In this document: positions 10,909 to 21,624 of the stretch, in pieces
How positions within the stretch are numbered: the stretch's first letter is position 1
Layout: each line of letters starts with the position of its first letter
Origin: Carnegiea gigantea
Taxonomy: Eukaryota > Streptophyta > Magnoliopsida > Caryophyllales > Cactaceae
DNA length: 64,000 bases
NCBI GenBank assembly: GCA_029747015.1
Contig: JAKOGI010001555.1
Location: forward strand, 124,001-188,000
Reading direction: 5' to 3'
Translations under genes and position numbers: made by a program
Notes under the pieces: model-generated
Database searches by the model: none
The model's input: the letters and a program-made list of their open reading frames with translations, nothing else
Told to the model about the DNA's origin: nothing

Positions 10909-12108
10909 TACTCCCCGGGTTGTTTTGAGTTTGTCCTCAAACTCAAAGGGTTGGCAAGCTTCTCATGAAGGGAGGCATGCTTATGAAATGGGAGCTCTTG
11001 TAGGAAGTGGTCAAAGGGCATCACCTCTAGAGAGATATAGAAGAGGGTGAGGGGAGATGATAAAACGGGTCATACCTGGTGAGGAGAAGAGGCGGAAGTG
11101 GGAAATCTTCTTTGGGGGCAAGGGTTTGGGAAGGATGAATGAGGGTTAAGGCTTGTCGGTCCTTTTGTGGTTTGAAGGGTTGGGAAGGTTGAATGGGGGT
11201 TAAGGTGAATTCTTCTTGGGTCAAGAGTTGCTCAAACTTTTCAGCAACCCTACATGGCTTCATCACTTCAAGGTCTTTAACTACATGCTCTTCAATTCTT
11301 GGGGTTATGCTCAAATTCACCTCATTATCTTCTTGGCACCCTTCTTGGGTGAAGGATTGCTCAATTTCTTGCACAATCTCTTCTTGCTTCAACTCGGATC
11401 TTTGGGTCTCAAGTTCAATGGTCTCTTCATCACCACAGTCACCAAAAACAAGGGGTAGGTCAACTAGGCTTGAAGCTTCCTCTCCTTGGATCTTTTCATC
11501 TTTGTTTGGCTTTTGAGAAACCTTCTCTAAGTGAAGTATTTCTTCTTTTTCAACCTTGAGTTTTCAATTTCTTCTTCAAGGCTTTCCTCCTGATCGTTCT
11601 CTTCTTCCACGGCTTTCCTTTCTTCCAAGGTAATGACCGCGTTGTTTGGGCAATCCGTGGATAAGTGTCCAAGCCCTTGGCACTTGAGACACCTCCTAGG
11701 TTGTGGGGAAAAGATCATTTGTGGGGTTGGTTCTTTTTGTGGGGTGGAAGGGAATGAACCCGTGAGCTTAACGGAGATACTTTCTTCCACGGGCATGTAA
11801 GTGGATGGGTAAAAGGAACCCTTCAACTTACTCCTCAATTTCTTCCAAGTTCTCACCTTTTCTTTTCCTTTCTTTTTTCGCTCAAACTTATATTTATTCC
11901 ACCACTGAAGTGCACAACCTCTCAATCTTGAAATAACCACTTCGAACTTCTGTTGGTCATTAAGGATACAACAAGCAAAAACTCGTTCCACCTTAGATAA
12001 CCAACCTGTGAACTCTTCCTTTTCGCCATGAAATTTTGGAATTGCAAGGCAAGCATATCCAATATCAATAAGAGCTAGTTCTTTCTCCAAGTTCTTTGAA
12101 GACGGCAT
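10639..12108 (-). pseudogene. gag: A1 gag-like gene, frameshifted
   Basis: It starts MPSSKNLEKELAL and shows a reduced gag core (CALQWWNKYKFERKKKGK), the CCHC knuckle CLKCQGLGHLSTDC, a Glu-rich linker, a Gln/Glu repeat domain (EIEQSFTQEG, then EKFEQLLTQEE) and a tail that crosses the LTR start. A two-base insertion near 11565 and a one-base loss near 11060 break the frame. The 3' end (MMPFDHFLQELPFHK) matches A3, while the middle matches A2, so the copy is a mosaic with a switch near 11020. Pol is absent. Confidence 0.8.
10909..10919 (-). other. A1 polypurine tract
   Basis: The sense strand reads CCCGGGGAGTA immediately before the 3' LTR, the expected plus-strand primer. The same tract precedes the 3' LTR of A2, A3, A4 and E. 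Confidence 0.65.
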
Positions 12109-12171
12109 GAAGGATGAGGTCTAGGGTTCTTTGTGGATTGATTTGAAACGTAAGTTGGCTGTGGCAAAGGT

Positions 12172-12351
12172 GGCACGGTCGTGCAAGGGGGCACGGTCAG
12201 GCCGTGCTATGCTTCGGCTGAAGAAAATACAGAAAAGTAGAGTGGCACGGTCGTGCTTTGCGGCACGGGGGCACCGTGCTCCGTCTCGACTTGAAGATTT
12301 CTGGAAAAATGATATGGCACGGTCGTGTGTGGTGGCACGGGGGCACCGTGC
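12172..12351 (-). other. A1 leader: three GCACGG/CCGTGC hairpin modules
   Basis: Modules lie at 12172-12208, 12244-12280 and 12316-12351, between primer site and gag start. Each pairs a GCACGG-N5-CCGTGC hairpin with a near-palindromic GCACGACCGTGC arm (sense strand). The spacing of about 72 bases is regular. Confidence 0.8.
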
Positions 12352-12462
12352 TGCTTCTCTGGTCTTCGAGACTCGGATTGCCGGTTTGTGCCTCTTTTTG
12401 TTTTTTTGTATTTTGGCTTTTTAGGATGTATGTGGGTGCGATGTGGGTCACTTAAGAACCTT

Positions 12463-12475
12463 GGCTCTGATACCA
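12463..12475 (-). other. A1 primer binding site
   Basis: The sense strand reads TGGTATCAGAGCC two bases after the 5' LTR end, complementary to initiator Met-tRNA. Confidence 0.92.
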
Positions 12476-12477
12476 AT

Positions 12478-13631
12478 TGATGTATATGTGGGTGGCAAGT
12501 GAACCAAATCAAACTCAAACTCAAAATAAGCCAAGTTGGGAAGAGAAATGAAAGATGGATGAGATGGATGAAGCACTTCACTACACAAGAAAAAGGGATA
12601 GAACAAGATCTTGTAATTGAGATAATCCTTCACGGAGCCACTCAATGACTTGATCTTGGGCTAATTCTCTTGTCTTACCAAGGAATCACTCCAATTGGAA
12701 AAGATAGAGAACCTAGAACACCACTTGAATTAGCCAAATTCAAGATATAGAACTAGGAATTTTTGAGACACAAATGAGAATCACTCTCAAAGGTGCTTGT
12801 ATTACTTTGAAAATCTCTTACAATGCTGAATGATTAGCTTCACATGCCCCTCCCCTTTTATAGACTCAGCAAAAGACAATCAAAAGACTCAAATAACTCC
12901 TAACAATTAAAACTAGCTAATGAAAAGTCTAAGAAAAATGAAAAGACTCATCATAAAAGGGGTGGGGGAGGTTACAAGGAATATTCTAGGATTTTTGCAG
13001 CTGATTACATCAATCTAGAAGCATCTAAAACGTGCACAATATCAGCCACACAAGTATATGTAACCGAAGACTCTTCATATTCCCAGCATTAATCCTTGCA
13101 ACTGCCTCAACTTCAACAGAGCATAACTTCCAGAATACTCGGCCAAATCACGCGTTCTTGGGCTTGTTAGAAAGCCCTGGAAGTCTATTTTCCAGAATGG
13201 GCTCATTTGCTCAATTTGGATAAGCGGTTTGAAAGTTATGGCCCAAACAATGCACCTATCTCAGACTGGACTGGATCAGCATAACGTATCTTTGAGTGAT
13301 ATTTTGCCCAATCAAATGATGTCCAAATTAAACAAACTTGGGCTTATTTGAAAGCTGAAATCTTAAACTTCAAAACCATGTGGAGCCTCAAGTTGTGGGT
13401 CCACTTGAGCTTGTCCAAAAGTGGTCACAAAAAATCGGGTTCCGCAGGGATGAATTCAGCGCCAAATTTCTAGCAAAGCTTAACCTCTTTTTGACCTCTT
13501 CATAGTGTCGTGAGTCTTTGAACTCACTTAAGAAGACCAAATAATCACACTTCCAAGCATGATCTTCTTTGACCCTTTTCTTCTTTGAAATTGGTCTTGA
13601 ATAAAAATGATGCATATGGAAATATGCATCA
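12478..13631 (-). repeat. A1 5' LTR
   Basis: This 1154-bp copy of LTR-A is nearly identical to 9753-10908. The paired TSD GTGTG follows at 13632-13636. Confidence 0.92.
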
Positions 13632-14402
13632 GTGTGGGGGTAAGAACTTGGCCTTAAGTTTGGATTTCATTTGCTCCCAAGTCTTTATCTTACTTTTCCC
13701 CTTTCTCACCCTCTTGGACACAACATTAGACCACCATATGGAAGCATATTTACGAAGTTTCAAGGCTACTAGCTTTACCTTTTTGCCTTCCGGAATGTCC
13801 TTGTATTCAAATACTCTTTCCACCGTTTGAAGCCAATCAAGGAAGATGTCCGGGTCTAGTTGTCCTTCGAACTCTGGAATGTCGACTTTAAAGTCTCCAA
13901 AGCTTCGTCCCCTGGACCTTTGATGTCATTGGGACCTTGGTGCAAGCTCCCCTTCACTTGAGTCACTAATGGGGTTGCTTCCCTCGGAGTCATCCGAGTC
14001 TTGATGCTTGCTTGGACTCCTTGAACTCCATAAACCTCTCCTCTTCTCTTCCATAAGTTGCCCTAGTTGCTTTTGGAGATACTTTAGTTGAGCTTCTACC
14101 TCGGCTTTCTCCCTCAGGGCTTGCTCGGCCACTTGCTCGGGTGTGAGGCTAGAAGACAGTTTGGCTTTGGAATGGAGAAAGAGTGTTTGAGGACGGGGAG
14201 AGGTTGGCACGGTCGTGTTAGGGGGCACGGCCTGACCGTGCTGAGCTGCTGGCAATGGGTGTCTGGACTGAAATGGTGGCACGGTCGTGCGTATATGGCA
14301 CGGTGTGCCCGTGCCAACTTTCTGGTTGGGCACGGCTGAGTTTTGTGGGGGTTGTGTTTTGGGCTGTTTTGTGAGCTTGGTGTTTGGGATGTGTTTGGGC
14401 AA
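13632..14402 (-). pseudogene. gag: B1 gag N-terminal part
   Basis: The first in-frame ATG (MPKHIPNTK) precedes a leader segment carrying the GC-rich modules. Then come a coiled-coil-like stretch ([20 protein letters not shown]), a Ser/Asp-rich linker and the gag core ([23 protein letters not shown]) up to the A1 insertion at LPPH. One nonsense codon (CGA in B2, TGA here) stands at about 13926. The ATG used as MSSSL in B2 is CTG here, so translation must start upstream or not at all. Confidence 0.8.
14206..14315 (-). other. B1 leader GCACGG/CCGTGC modules
   Basis: Modules occur at 14206-14241 and 14278-14315, within the open frame upstream of the gag core. See the A1 leader for the structure. 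Confidence 0.75.
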
Positions 14403-14430
14403 GGAAGCTTGGCCAAGAAAGATAGCCTAA

Positions 14431-14442
14431 GCTCTGATACCA
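14431..14442 (-). other. B1 primer binding site
   Basis: The sense strand reads TGGTATCAGAGC three bases after the LTR end. Confidence 0.9.
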
Positions 14443-14445
14443 ATT

Positions 14446-15564
14446 TGATGGAAGGTTGTAAGGAGAAGGAACCACTCACAACTTAACCTCAAAGTGGAAT
14501 TTAAGGCAAGAAGAAGGAAGAACAACAATGGAGTAGAAAATCAAGGGTTTGGATAGTCAAGTGACCTTTCAAGGGATAATCCGAAGAGCCACCCTTGGAG
14601 AACACTTGGCCAATCTCTTTGTATCAACTAGTTACAGAATTTAATCACCTTCTAGTTGAGAGAAAGAGACCTAGAGACCCACTTGAGTTGCCAAACTCAA
14701 GATATAACACTAGGAGTTTTTGTGGAGAGAGTTTGAGAACTCACAAATGCATTTCATTCAAGTTGTGTTACAAAATGAGGGGCCATCTGGTTTTAAGCAA
14801 GGATGGCCGAGTTTCCCCCCCTTCCCATGCAGCAAAACCCAAGCCAAGTACATTTGGGAGAGGGAAACACATTACATCCATCACTCATCTAGCTTAACAC
14901 CTCACCACTAGCTTAATCTACTTCATTAGGGGCCATGATGCCTCCCAAATGATGTGTCAAGCTTACAAAGGTCCTAAAATGCAGCAAAAACAATCAACTC
15001 AGCAAGTGGATGAAGCAAAACCCAAGAAATCAGCCCACTTGTACCGGCTAGGAAGAAACCGGTTAAAGGGGTGTTTTGTGTGTCCTTTTGGCTGGGTAAA
15101 ACCAACACAAGGGGGTGCTTTGGATAGGATTTGAACCCTTGACTTGATAAATATTTATGTCCCCTTTCATGCTGCAAAATTTCAGAAAGAGTGGACTTAA
15201 GTTGGTGGGCCAATTTCCCCCTTAATTCGGATGCTGCTGTTTTGGCGCCCAGCCTGCGCACTTGGAAAGATCTTGCTGATTGACTAACCAAACGACCTCC
15301 AAATCCTTTGAAACTTGTTTTATTGGACTCTTAACATCTTAAACTTAAAGAGAGGGGGCAAGGCAGTCATTCATCCCCTCACCTTCAAGTCCCAAAAGAT
15401 GCACAAAACCGGGCCAATTTTCGGTTGAATCTGCCCATGTGCTGTCCGAGTGCTCTATGACTTCCTTGACCTTGGCATGGATGTTCTTGACTTCCTTGGG
15501 GCTTGAGGGGGTGTGTGGAGTTGCTGGTTGTGCATTTGGAGTTTGGTCATGATGGTCCCCATCA
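14446..15564 (-). repeat. B1 5' LTR (LTR-B, 1119 bp)
   Basis: The sense strand begins TGATGGGGACCATCA (hairpin with a 3-base loop) and ends CTTCCATCA. It matches the B2 LTRs. The first about 220 bases (15564-15345) keep the open tail frame with a NWPGFVHLL motif. Confidence 0.92.
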
Positions 15565-17738
15565 TCCCACATGGCCTTCCCCCTCCTAGATCCATCCAAC
15601 ACAAGATAGACCTCATTCCCGGTTCCGTTCTTCCCAACAAGCCGGCCTACCGGATGTCTCCTAGTGAAACTCAAGAAATCCAAAGACAAGTAGATGACCT
15701 CTTGTCCAAGGGTTTAATTCGGGAGAGTTTGAGTCCATGTGCCGTGCCCGCCCTCCTTGTTCCTAAAAAGGACGGTAGCATGCGCACGTGTGTGGATAGC
15801 CGGGCTATTAACAAAATCACTATCAAGTACCGGTATCCTATTCCAAGATTGGAAGATCTACTTGATGAACTCCATGGAGCCGCTATCTTTTCCAAGATTG
15901 ATTTACGAAGTGGCTACTATCAAATCCGGATCTTTGAAGGTGATGAATGGAAAACCGCCTTTAAGACTAAAGGAGGTTTGTATGAGTGGCTTGTAATGCC
16001 ATTTGGGCTTACTAATGCCCCTAGCACTTTCATGAGGCTTATGAACCAAGTTCTAAAGCCCCTCATTGGCATTTGTGTTGTTGTCTACTTTGATGATATT
16101 TTGGTCTATAGCAGGACCGAAGAAGAGCATGCCCAACACTTGCAACAAGTTTTGGAGATCCTTTCTCAAGAGCAACTCTATGGTAATATGGAGAAATGTT
16201 ATTTCTTCACCCGTCAAGTGGTATTCTTGGGTTTCATTGTGTTCGCCCAAGGTCTTCAAGTTGATGATAGCAAGATCAAGGCTATCCAAGAATGGCCTAC
16301 TCCTACATCTATCGCTCAAGTAAGGAGTTTCCATAGCCTAGCATCATTTTACCGGAGATTCATCCGAAATTTCAGCACCATTGTGGCTCCTATGACCGAG
16401 GTAATTAAAAGCAAAGAATTTTCTTGGAACGAGCAAGCACAACAAGCCTTTGAAGAGATCAAGAAGAAACTCACTAGTGCTCCCGTCCTGGCCTTGCCCG
16501 ATTTTTCCAAAGTTTTTGAAGTTGAATGTGATGCATCCGGGGTGGGAATTGGAGCTGTCCTATCTAAAGAGAAGAGACCCATTACCTTCTTTAGTGAGAA
16601 GCTCAACGATGCCAAGAAGAAGTACTCCACCTACGACAAGGAGTTTTATGCTATCATTAGAGCATTGGAGCATTGGCGTCATTATCTTGTTGGAGGAGAA
16701 TTCATTCTCCATTCTGATCATGAGGCTCTCAAGTACATTCAAGGACAACACAAACTCAGCCCTAGACATGCTAAATGGGTAGAGTATCTTCAGTCCTTCC
16801 ATTTCACCATCCAACATAAGGCGGGGACTCTCAACAAAGGAGCCGATGCACTCTCTCGTAGGTACTTGTTACTCTCCACCTTGAGTACTAAAGTACTTGG
16901 TTTTGAGATTGTGAAAGACTTGTACTCCAAAGATGATGATTTCAAGGATATTTTTGAGACGTGTTTGCACCCCCATGGGTTGTTTCACATAGAAGATGAT
17001 GAGTTGTTGCCCCATACCGAGTTTGCATTCAATCGAGTGCCTAGCAAGTCCACCCAACTCTCTCCTTTTCAAGTTGTCTATGGCTATAATCCCAGGAGTC
17101 CGTTGGATCTTATTCCTATTCCCACTCCTACAAAACTTAGTTGGGAAGCCGAGAAACGAGCCAAGGAAATTCAAGAACTTTATGCTCGCGTTCGTGACAA
17201 CATAGCCAAGGCTAATGAGAGAGCCATGCAAAGCGCCAATAAGCACCGGAAAGAGGTACATTTTCAGCCTGGAGACTTGGTTTGGATTCACCTGCGAAAG
17301 GAACGTTTTCCTTCTAAAAGAAAATCTAAGTTGATGCCTCGATCCGATGGGCCCTTTGAGATCCTTGAGAAGGTTGGGCCTAATGCTTACAAGGTTGATC
17401 TTCCCGGAGATTATGGAGTTTCAGCTACATTCAATGTCTCCGACCTTAGCCCCTATTTTACTGATGAGCCCCTTCCTAGTTTGAGGGCAAACTTTCACTC
17501 ACCCGAGGGGGATGATGGAGACCATCATGAACGGCCCACAGACCATCAAGCCCAGCCCAAGGAAGACCCAATCAAGCTTCAAGAAGTCAAAGATGTGGAA
17601 AAACTCCGTAGCAAAGTTTTATTCCTTCCGGAAGAATTAGTGCCCGATTCGTCCCTGCGGAAGGTAATTTCTGTGGCAACTTTTGGACAAGCTCAAGTAG
17701 ACCCACAACTTGAGGGCCCATATGCTTTGGAAGCCTAA
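15565..17738 (+). pseudogene. pol: Element F pol: RT, RNase H and integrase C-terminus, with integrase core deleted
   Basis: After the B1 LTR, the F frame enters at PHGLPPPRS and stays open to 17738. It has RT ([21 protein letters not shown] at about 16086-16112), RNase H ([14 protein letters not shown], about 16515; [17 protein letters not shown] at about 16840-16860), then jumps from a HIEDDE segment (about 17000) straight to [15 protein letters not shown] and the integrase C-terminal GPFEILEK region. Compared with B2, about 640 bases coding the HHCC finger and DDE core are missing, yet the frame is kept. The frame then crosses the LTR start at 17513 and ends in the LTR-encoded tail. Upstream gag and protease lie beyond B1, off the window. 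Confidence 0.85.
17506..17512 (+). other. F polypurine tract
   Basis: GAGGGGGA lies directly before the 3' LTR start and overlaps coding sequence. Confidence 0.6.
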
Positions 17739-18213
17739 GATTTCAGCTTTAAAATAAGCCCAAGTTTGTTTAATTTGGACGTCATTTGATTGGGCAAAAT
17801 ATCACTCAAACGTACATTATTCTGATCCAGTCTAGTCTGAGATAGGTGCATTGTTTGGGCCATAACTTTTAAACCGCTTATCCAAATTGAGAAAATGAGC
17901 CCATTCTAGAAAATAGACTTCCAGGGCTTTCTAGCAAGCCCAAGAACGCGTGTTTTGGCCGAGTATTCTGGAAGATATACTCTGTTGAAGTTGAGGCAGC
18001 TGCAAGGATTAATTCTGGGAAAGTAAAGAGTCTTCGGTTACATGTGTTTGTGTGGCTGATATTGTGCACGTTTTGGAGGCTTCTAGATGGAGATAATCAG
18101 CTGATAGAAATTCTAGAATATTCCTTGTATCCTCCCCCACCCCTTTTATGATGAGTCTTTTCATTTTACTTAGTCTTTTCATTGGCTAGTTTTAATTGTT
18201 AGGAGTTGTTGAG
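17513..18213 (+). repeat. F 3' LTR, left part
   Basis: It starts TGATGGAGACCATCA (hairpin arms TGATGG and CCATCA). After the first about 180 bases it becomes clearly homologous to LTR-A, including the conserved DPQLEGP tail codons and the following untranslated sequence. It is interrupted at 18213 by G and resumes at 44405. Confidence 0.88.
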
Positions 18214-18866
18214 TGATGGAGGTCCATCCTCAAGGTCTAATAATGTTTCATTGGTCCAAAATAATCAAGAAATCAACTCCAAAGTCACGGCCATGAGTCA
18301 CTTGATGGCAAACACACAAGGTGGTACACCCGGGTTCTCATCCAGATTTTTACCCGGTTTTTGCTATCTTATTACATCGGCCTAAAGCATATTTTGGTGT
18401 CCGTTTTTTGGATGATTATCAAGTTCAGGATGTTAACTTTCAAGTCCAATTGGTTTCATATCATTTGGAATTCATTTGGTTACTTAAAACAGTTCATCTC
18501 TTGAACCTGTCCGGATTGCACTGCAAAATGCACGGTTTTGGTTTTCTGGTTTGTTCAGGGGGCAAATGACGTCCAAATGCTACGATTCCAAATGGAGGGT
18601 AAACTAGACATCTTGAGGTTTCCAACCATGTAAGAAACGTAGCAAATAGTCATCATTTGAGGTGTCAAACATGCGTTGCAAGTGGAGGCAGAAACTGGCT
18701 GCTTGACACCCGGTTGCTTAGCTTGGTGGTTTTCCTCCTTCAAGGGGTTTGCTTAAGGTGGAAGGCTGCCAAGCAGGTCATTTTGAGCTGCTTGATCAAG
18801 CACCACTCAGCTACTTGAGAGAGAGACACGTGGAGCAAGTGAAACATCACCATTTTGCAAGCCCTC
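18214..18866 (+). repeat. G 5' LTR, first piece
   Basis: It begins TGATGGAGGTCCATCC and matches 42857-43504. It carries the reading frame of the LTR-encoded tail near its start and ends at the A2 insertion (CCCTC). Confidence 0.9.
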
Positions 18867-20052
18867 TGATGTATATGTGGGTGGCAAGTGAACCAAATCA
18901 AACTCCAACTCAAAATAAGCCAAGTTGGGAAGAGAAATGAAAGATGGATGAGATGGATGAAGCACTTCACTACACAAGAAAAAGGGATAGAACAAGATCT
19001 TGTAATTGAGATAATCCTTCACGGAGCCACTCAATGACTTGACCTTGGGCTAATTCTCTTGTCTTAACCAAGGAATCACTCCAATTGGAAAAGGAAGAGA
19101 ACCTAGAACACCACTTGAATTTGCCACAATTCAAGATATAGAACTAGGAATTTAGTTGCACTTTTGAGAAACACACTCAAAGTACTTGTATTGCTTTGGA
19201 AATTTCTTACAATGCTGAATGATTAGCTTCACATGCCCCTCCCCTTTTATAGACTCAGCAAAAGACAATCAAAAGACTCAAATAACTCCTAACAATTAAA
19301 ACTAGCTAATGAAAAGTCTAAGAAAAATGAAAAGACTCATCATAAAAGGGGTGGGGGAGGTTACAAGGAATATTCTAGGATTTTTGCAGCTGATTACATC
19401 AATCTAGAAGCATCTAAAACGTGCACAATATCAGCCACACAAATATATGTAACCTAAGACTCTTCATATTCCCAGCATTAATCCTTGCAACTGCCTCAAC
19501 TTCAACAGAGCATAACTTCCAGAATACTCGGCCAAATCACGCGTTCTTGGGCTTGTTCGAAAGCCCTGGAAGTCTATTTTCCAGAATGGGCTCATTTGCT
19601 CAATTTGGATAAGCGGTTTGAAAGTTATGGCCCAAACAATGCACCTATCTCAGACTGGACTGGATCAGTATAACGTATCTTTGAGTGATATTTTGCCCAA
19701 TCAAATGTCGTCCAAATTAAACAAACTTGGGCTTATTTGAAAGCTGAAATCTTAAACTTCAAAACCATGTGGAGCCTCAAGTTTTGGGACCACTTTAGGT
19801 AGGCCAAAAGTGCACACAAAAAGCGGGAAATTTCTGGATGAAGGCGGCACTACCTCTTCGGGTATGAACGCCAATTTCCGGCAAAGTTTTGCAACTTCTT
19901 TGACTTCTTCATGGTGTCTAAAGTCCTTGAACTCACATAATAAGAGAAAATATGAGAGTTCCCATGCACGCTCTTGTTTGACACTTTTCTTCTTGGAAGT
20001 TGACCTTAAATAAAAATAAAAATAAAAATGATGCATATGGGAATATGCATCA
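18867..20052 (-). repeat. A2 3' LTR
   Basis: This 1186-bp LTR-A variant is preceded on the sense strand by the polypurine tract CCCGGGGAGTA (20053-20063). Confidence 0.9.
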
Positions 20053-21327
20053 TACTCCCCGGGTGGTTTTGAGTTTGTCCTCAAACGCAATGGGTTAGCA
20101 AGCCTCTCAAGAAAGGAGTCACGCTCACAATATGGGAGCTTTTGGGGAAGGAGGTCACAGGGCATCACCTCTAGAGAGATATAGAAGAGGGTGAGGGGAC
20201 GATGATAAAACGGGTCATACCTGGTGAGGAGAAGAGGCGGAAGTGGGAAATCTTCTTTGGGGGCAAGGGTTTGGGAAGGATGAATGAGGGTTAAGGCTTG
20301 TCGGTCCTTTTGTGGTTTGAGGGGTTGGGAAGGTTGAATGGGGGTTAAGGTGAATTCTTCTTGGGTCAAGAGTTGCTCAACTTCTTCAATAACCCCACAT
20401 GCCTCTAACTCGGGTGCTTGGAGTTCGGTAGGGCGTACTTCTTGAATCAAGAGTTGTTCAAACTCTTCAGCAACCCTACATGGCTTCATCACTTCAAGGT
20501 CTTTAACTACATGCTCTTCAATTCTTGGGGTTATGCTCAAATTCACCTCATTATCTTCTTGGCACCCTTCTTGGGTGAAGGATTGCTCAATTTCTTGCAC
20601 AATTTCTTCTTGCTTCAACTCGGATCTTTGGGTCTCAAGTTCAATGGTCTCTGCATCACCACAGTCACCAAAAACAAGAGGTAGGTCAACTAGGCTTGAA
20701 GCTTTTTCTCCAAGGATCTCTTCATCTTTGTTTGGCTTTTGAGAAACCTTCTCTAAGTGAAGTATTTCTTCTTTTTCCACCTTGAGTTCAATTTCTTCTT
20801 CAAGGCTTTCCTCCTGATCATTCTCTTCTTCCACGGCTTTCCTTTCTTCCAAGGTAATGACCGCGTTGTTTGGGCAATCCGTGGATAAGTGTCCAAGCCC
20901 TTGGCACTTGAGACACCTCCTAGGATGTGGGGAAAAGATCATTTGTGGGGTTGGTTCTTTTTGTGGGGTGGAAGGGAATGAACCCGTGAGCTTAACGGAG
21001 ATACTTTCTTCCATGGGCATGTAAGTGGATGGGTAAAAGGAACCCTTCAACTTACTACTCAATTTCTTCCAAGTTCTCACCTTTTCTTTTCCTTTCTTTT
21101 TTCGCTCAAACTTGTATTTATTCCACCACTGAAGTGCACATCCTCTCAATCTTGAAATAACCACTTCGAACTTCTGTTGGTCATTAAGGATACAACCAGC
21201 AAAAACTCACCTTAGATAACCAACCTGTGAACTCTTCCTTTTCGCCATGAAATTTTGGAATTGCAAAGCAAGCATATCCAATATCAATAAGAGCTAGTTC
21301 TTTCTCGAAGTTCTTTGAAGACGGCAT
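19752..21327 (-). pseudogene. gag: A2 gag-like gene with long acidic repeat domain
   Basis: The start ATG is at 21327 (MPSSKNFEKELAL). A five-base loss near 21209 shifts the frame; the downstream 470-codon frame is then open to 19752. It holds CALQWWNKYKF, the knuckle CLKCQGLGHLSTDC (about 20890-20930), a Glu-rich linker, an acidic domain with two diverged repeats (CRVAEEFEQLLIQE and CGVIEEVEQLLTQE), a Pro-rich linker (LTPIQPSQPLKPQKD) and the tail encoded by the LTR. Protease and polymerase domains are missing. The acidic domain has no counterpart in gag-pol of B, D, F or G and I do not recognise it. Confidence 0.8.
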
Positions 21328-21390
21328 GAAGGATGAGGTCTAGGGTTCTTCGTGGATTGATTTGAAACGTAAGTTGGCTGTGGCAAAGGT

Positions 21391-21499
21391 GGCACCTTCG
21401 TGCAAGGGGGCACGGTTAGGCCGTGCTATGCTTCGGCTGAAGAAAATACAGAAAAGTAGAGTGGCACGGTCGTGCTTGGCGGCACGGGGGCACCGTGCT
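21391..21499 (-). other. A2 leader GCACGG/CCGTGC modules
   Basis: Two modules lie at 21391-21427 (one arm decayed to GCACCTTCGTGC) and 21463-21499. A third, present in A1, is absent. Confidence 0.75.
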
Positions 21500-21609
21500 G
21501 CTTCTCTGGTCTTCGAGACTCGGATTGCCGGTTTGTGCCTCTTTTTGTTTTTTTGTATTTTGGCTTTTTGGGATGTATGTGGGTGTGATGTGGGTCACTT
21601 AAGAACCTT

Positions 21610-21622
21610 GGCTCTGATACCA
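21610..21622 (-). other. A2 primer binding site
   Basis: The sense strand reads TGGTATCAGAGCC, two bases after the LTR end. Confidence 0.92.
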
Positions 21623-21624
21623 AT

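Larger units (their letters stand above)
9753..13631 (-). mobile_element. Element A1: complete non-autonomous LTR retrotransposon
   Basis: Two LTRs of 1156 and 1154 bp flank a primer site and a gag-only interior. The target duplication GTGTG is present at 9748-9752 and 13632-13636, so both ends are intact. There is no protease, RT, RNase H or integrase. It lies inside the gag gene of B1, same orientation. An autonomous relative must have supplied the enzymes. Confidence 0.92.
8296..15564 (-). mobile_element. Element B1: CRM-like Ty3/gypsy, 5' part, interrupted by T and A1
   Basis: In minus orientation B1 comprises a 5' LTR (15564-14446), PBS, gag (from 14402), protease and the start of RT, which is cut at 8295 by T. 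A1 sits in gag between 9748 and 13636. The rest of pol and the 3' LTR must lie beyond T, left of the window. B1 is inserted in the pol of F; the predicted duplication is TCCCA at 15565-15569. It is closely related to the fuller copy B2. Confidence 0.85.

Noticed and set aside
12172..12351. Regularly spaced short repeats resembling a CRISPR array
   Set aside because: Units are part of a retrotransposon leader, recur in eukaryotic elements and have no unique spacers or cas genes.
12131..12581. Arg/Ala-rich ORFs over the A1 leader on both strands
   Set aside because: They are generated by the GCACGG modules, and the phase is not kept between families.
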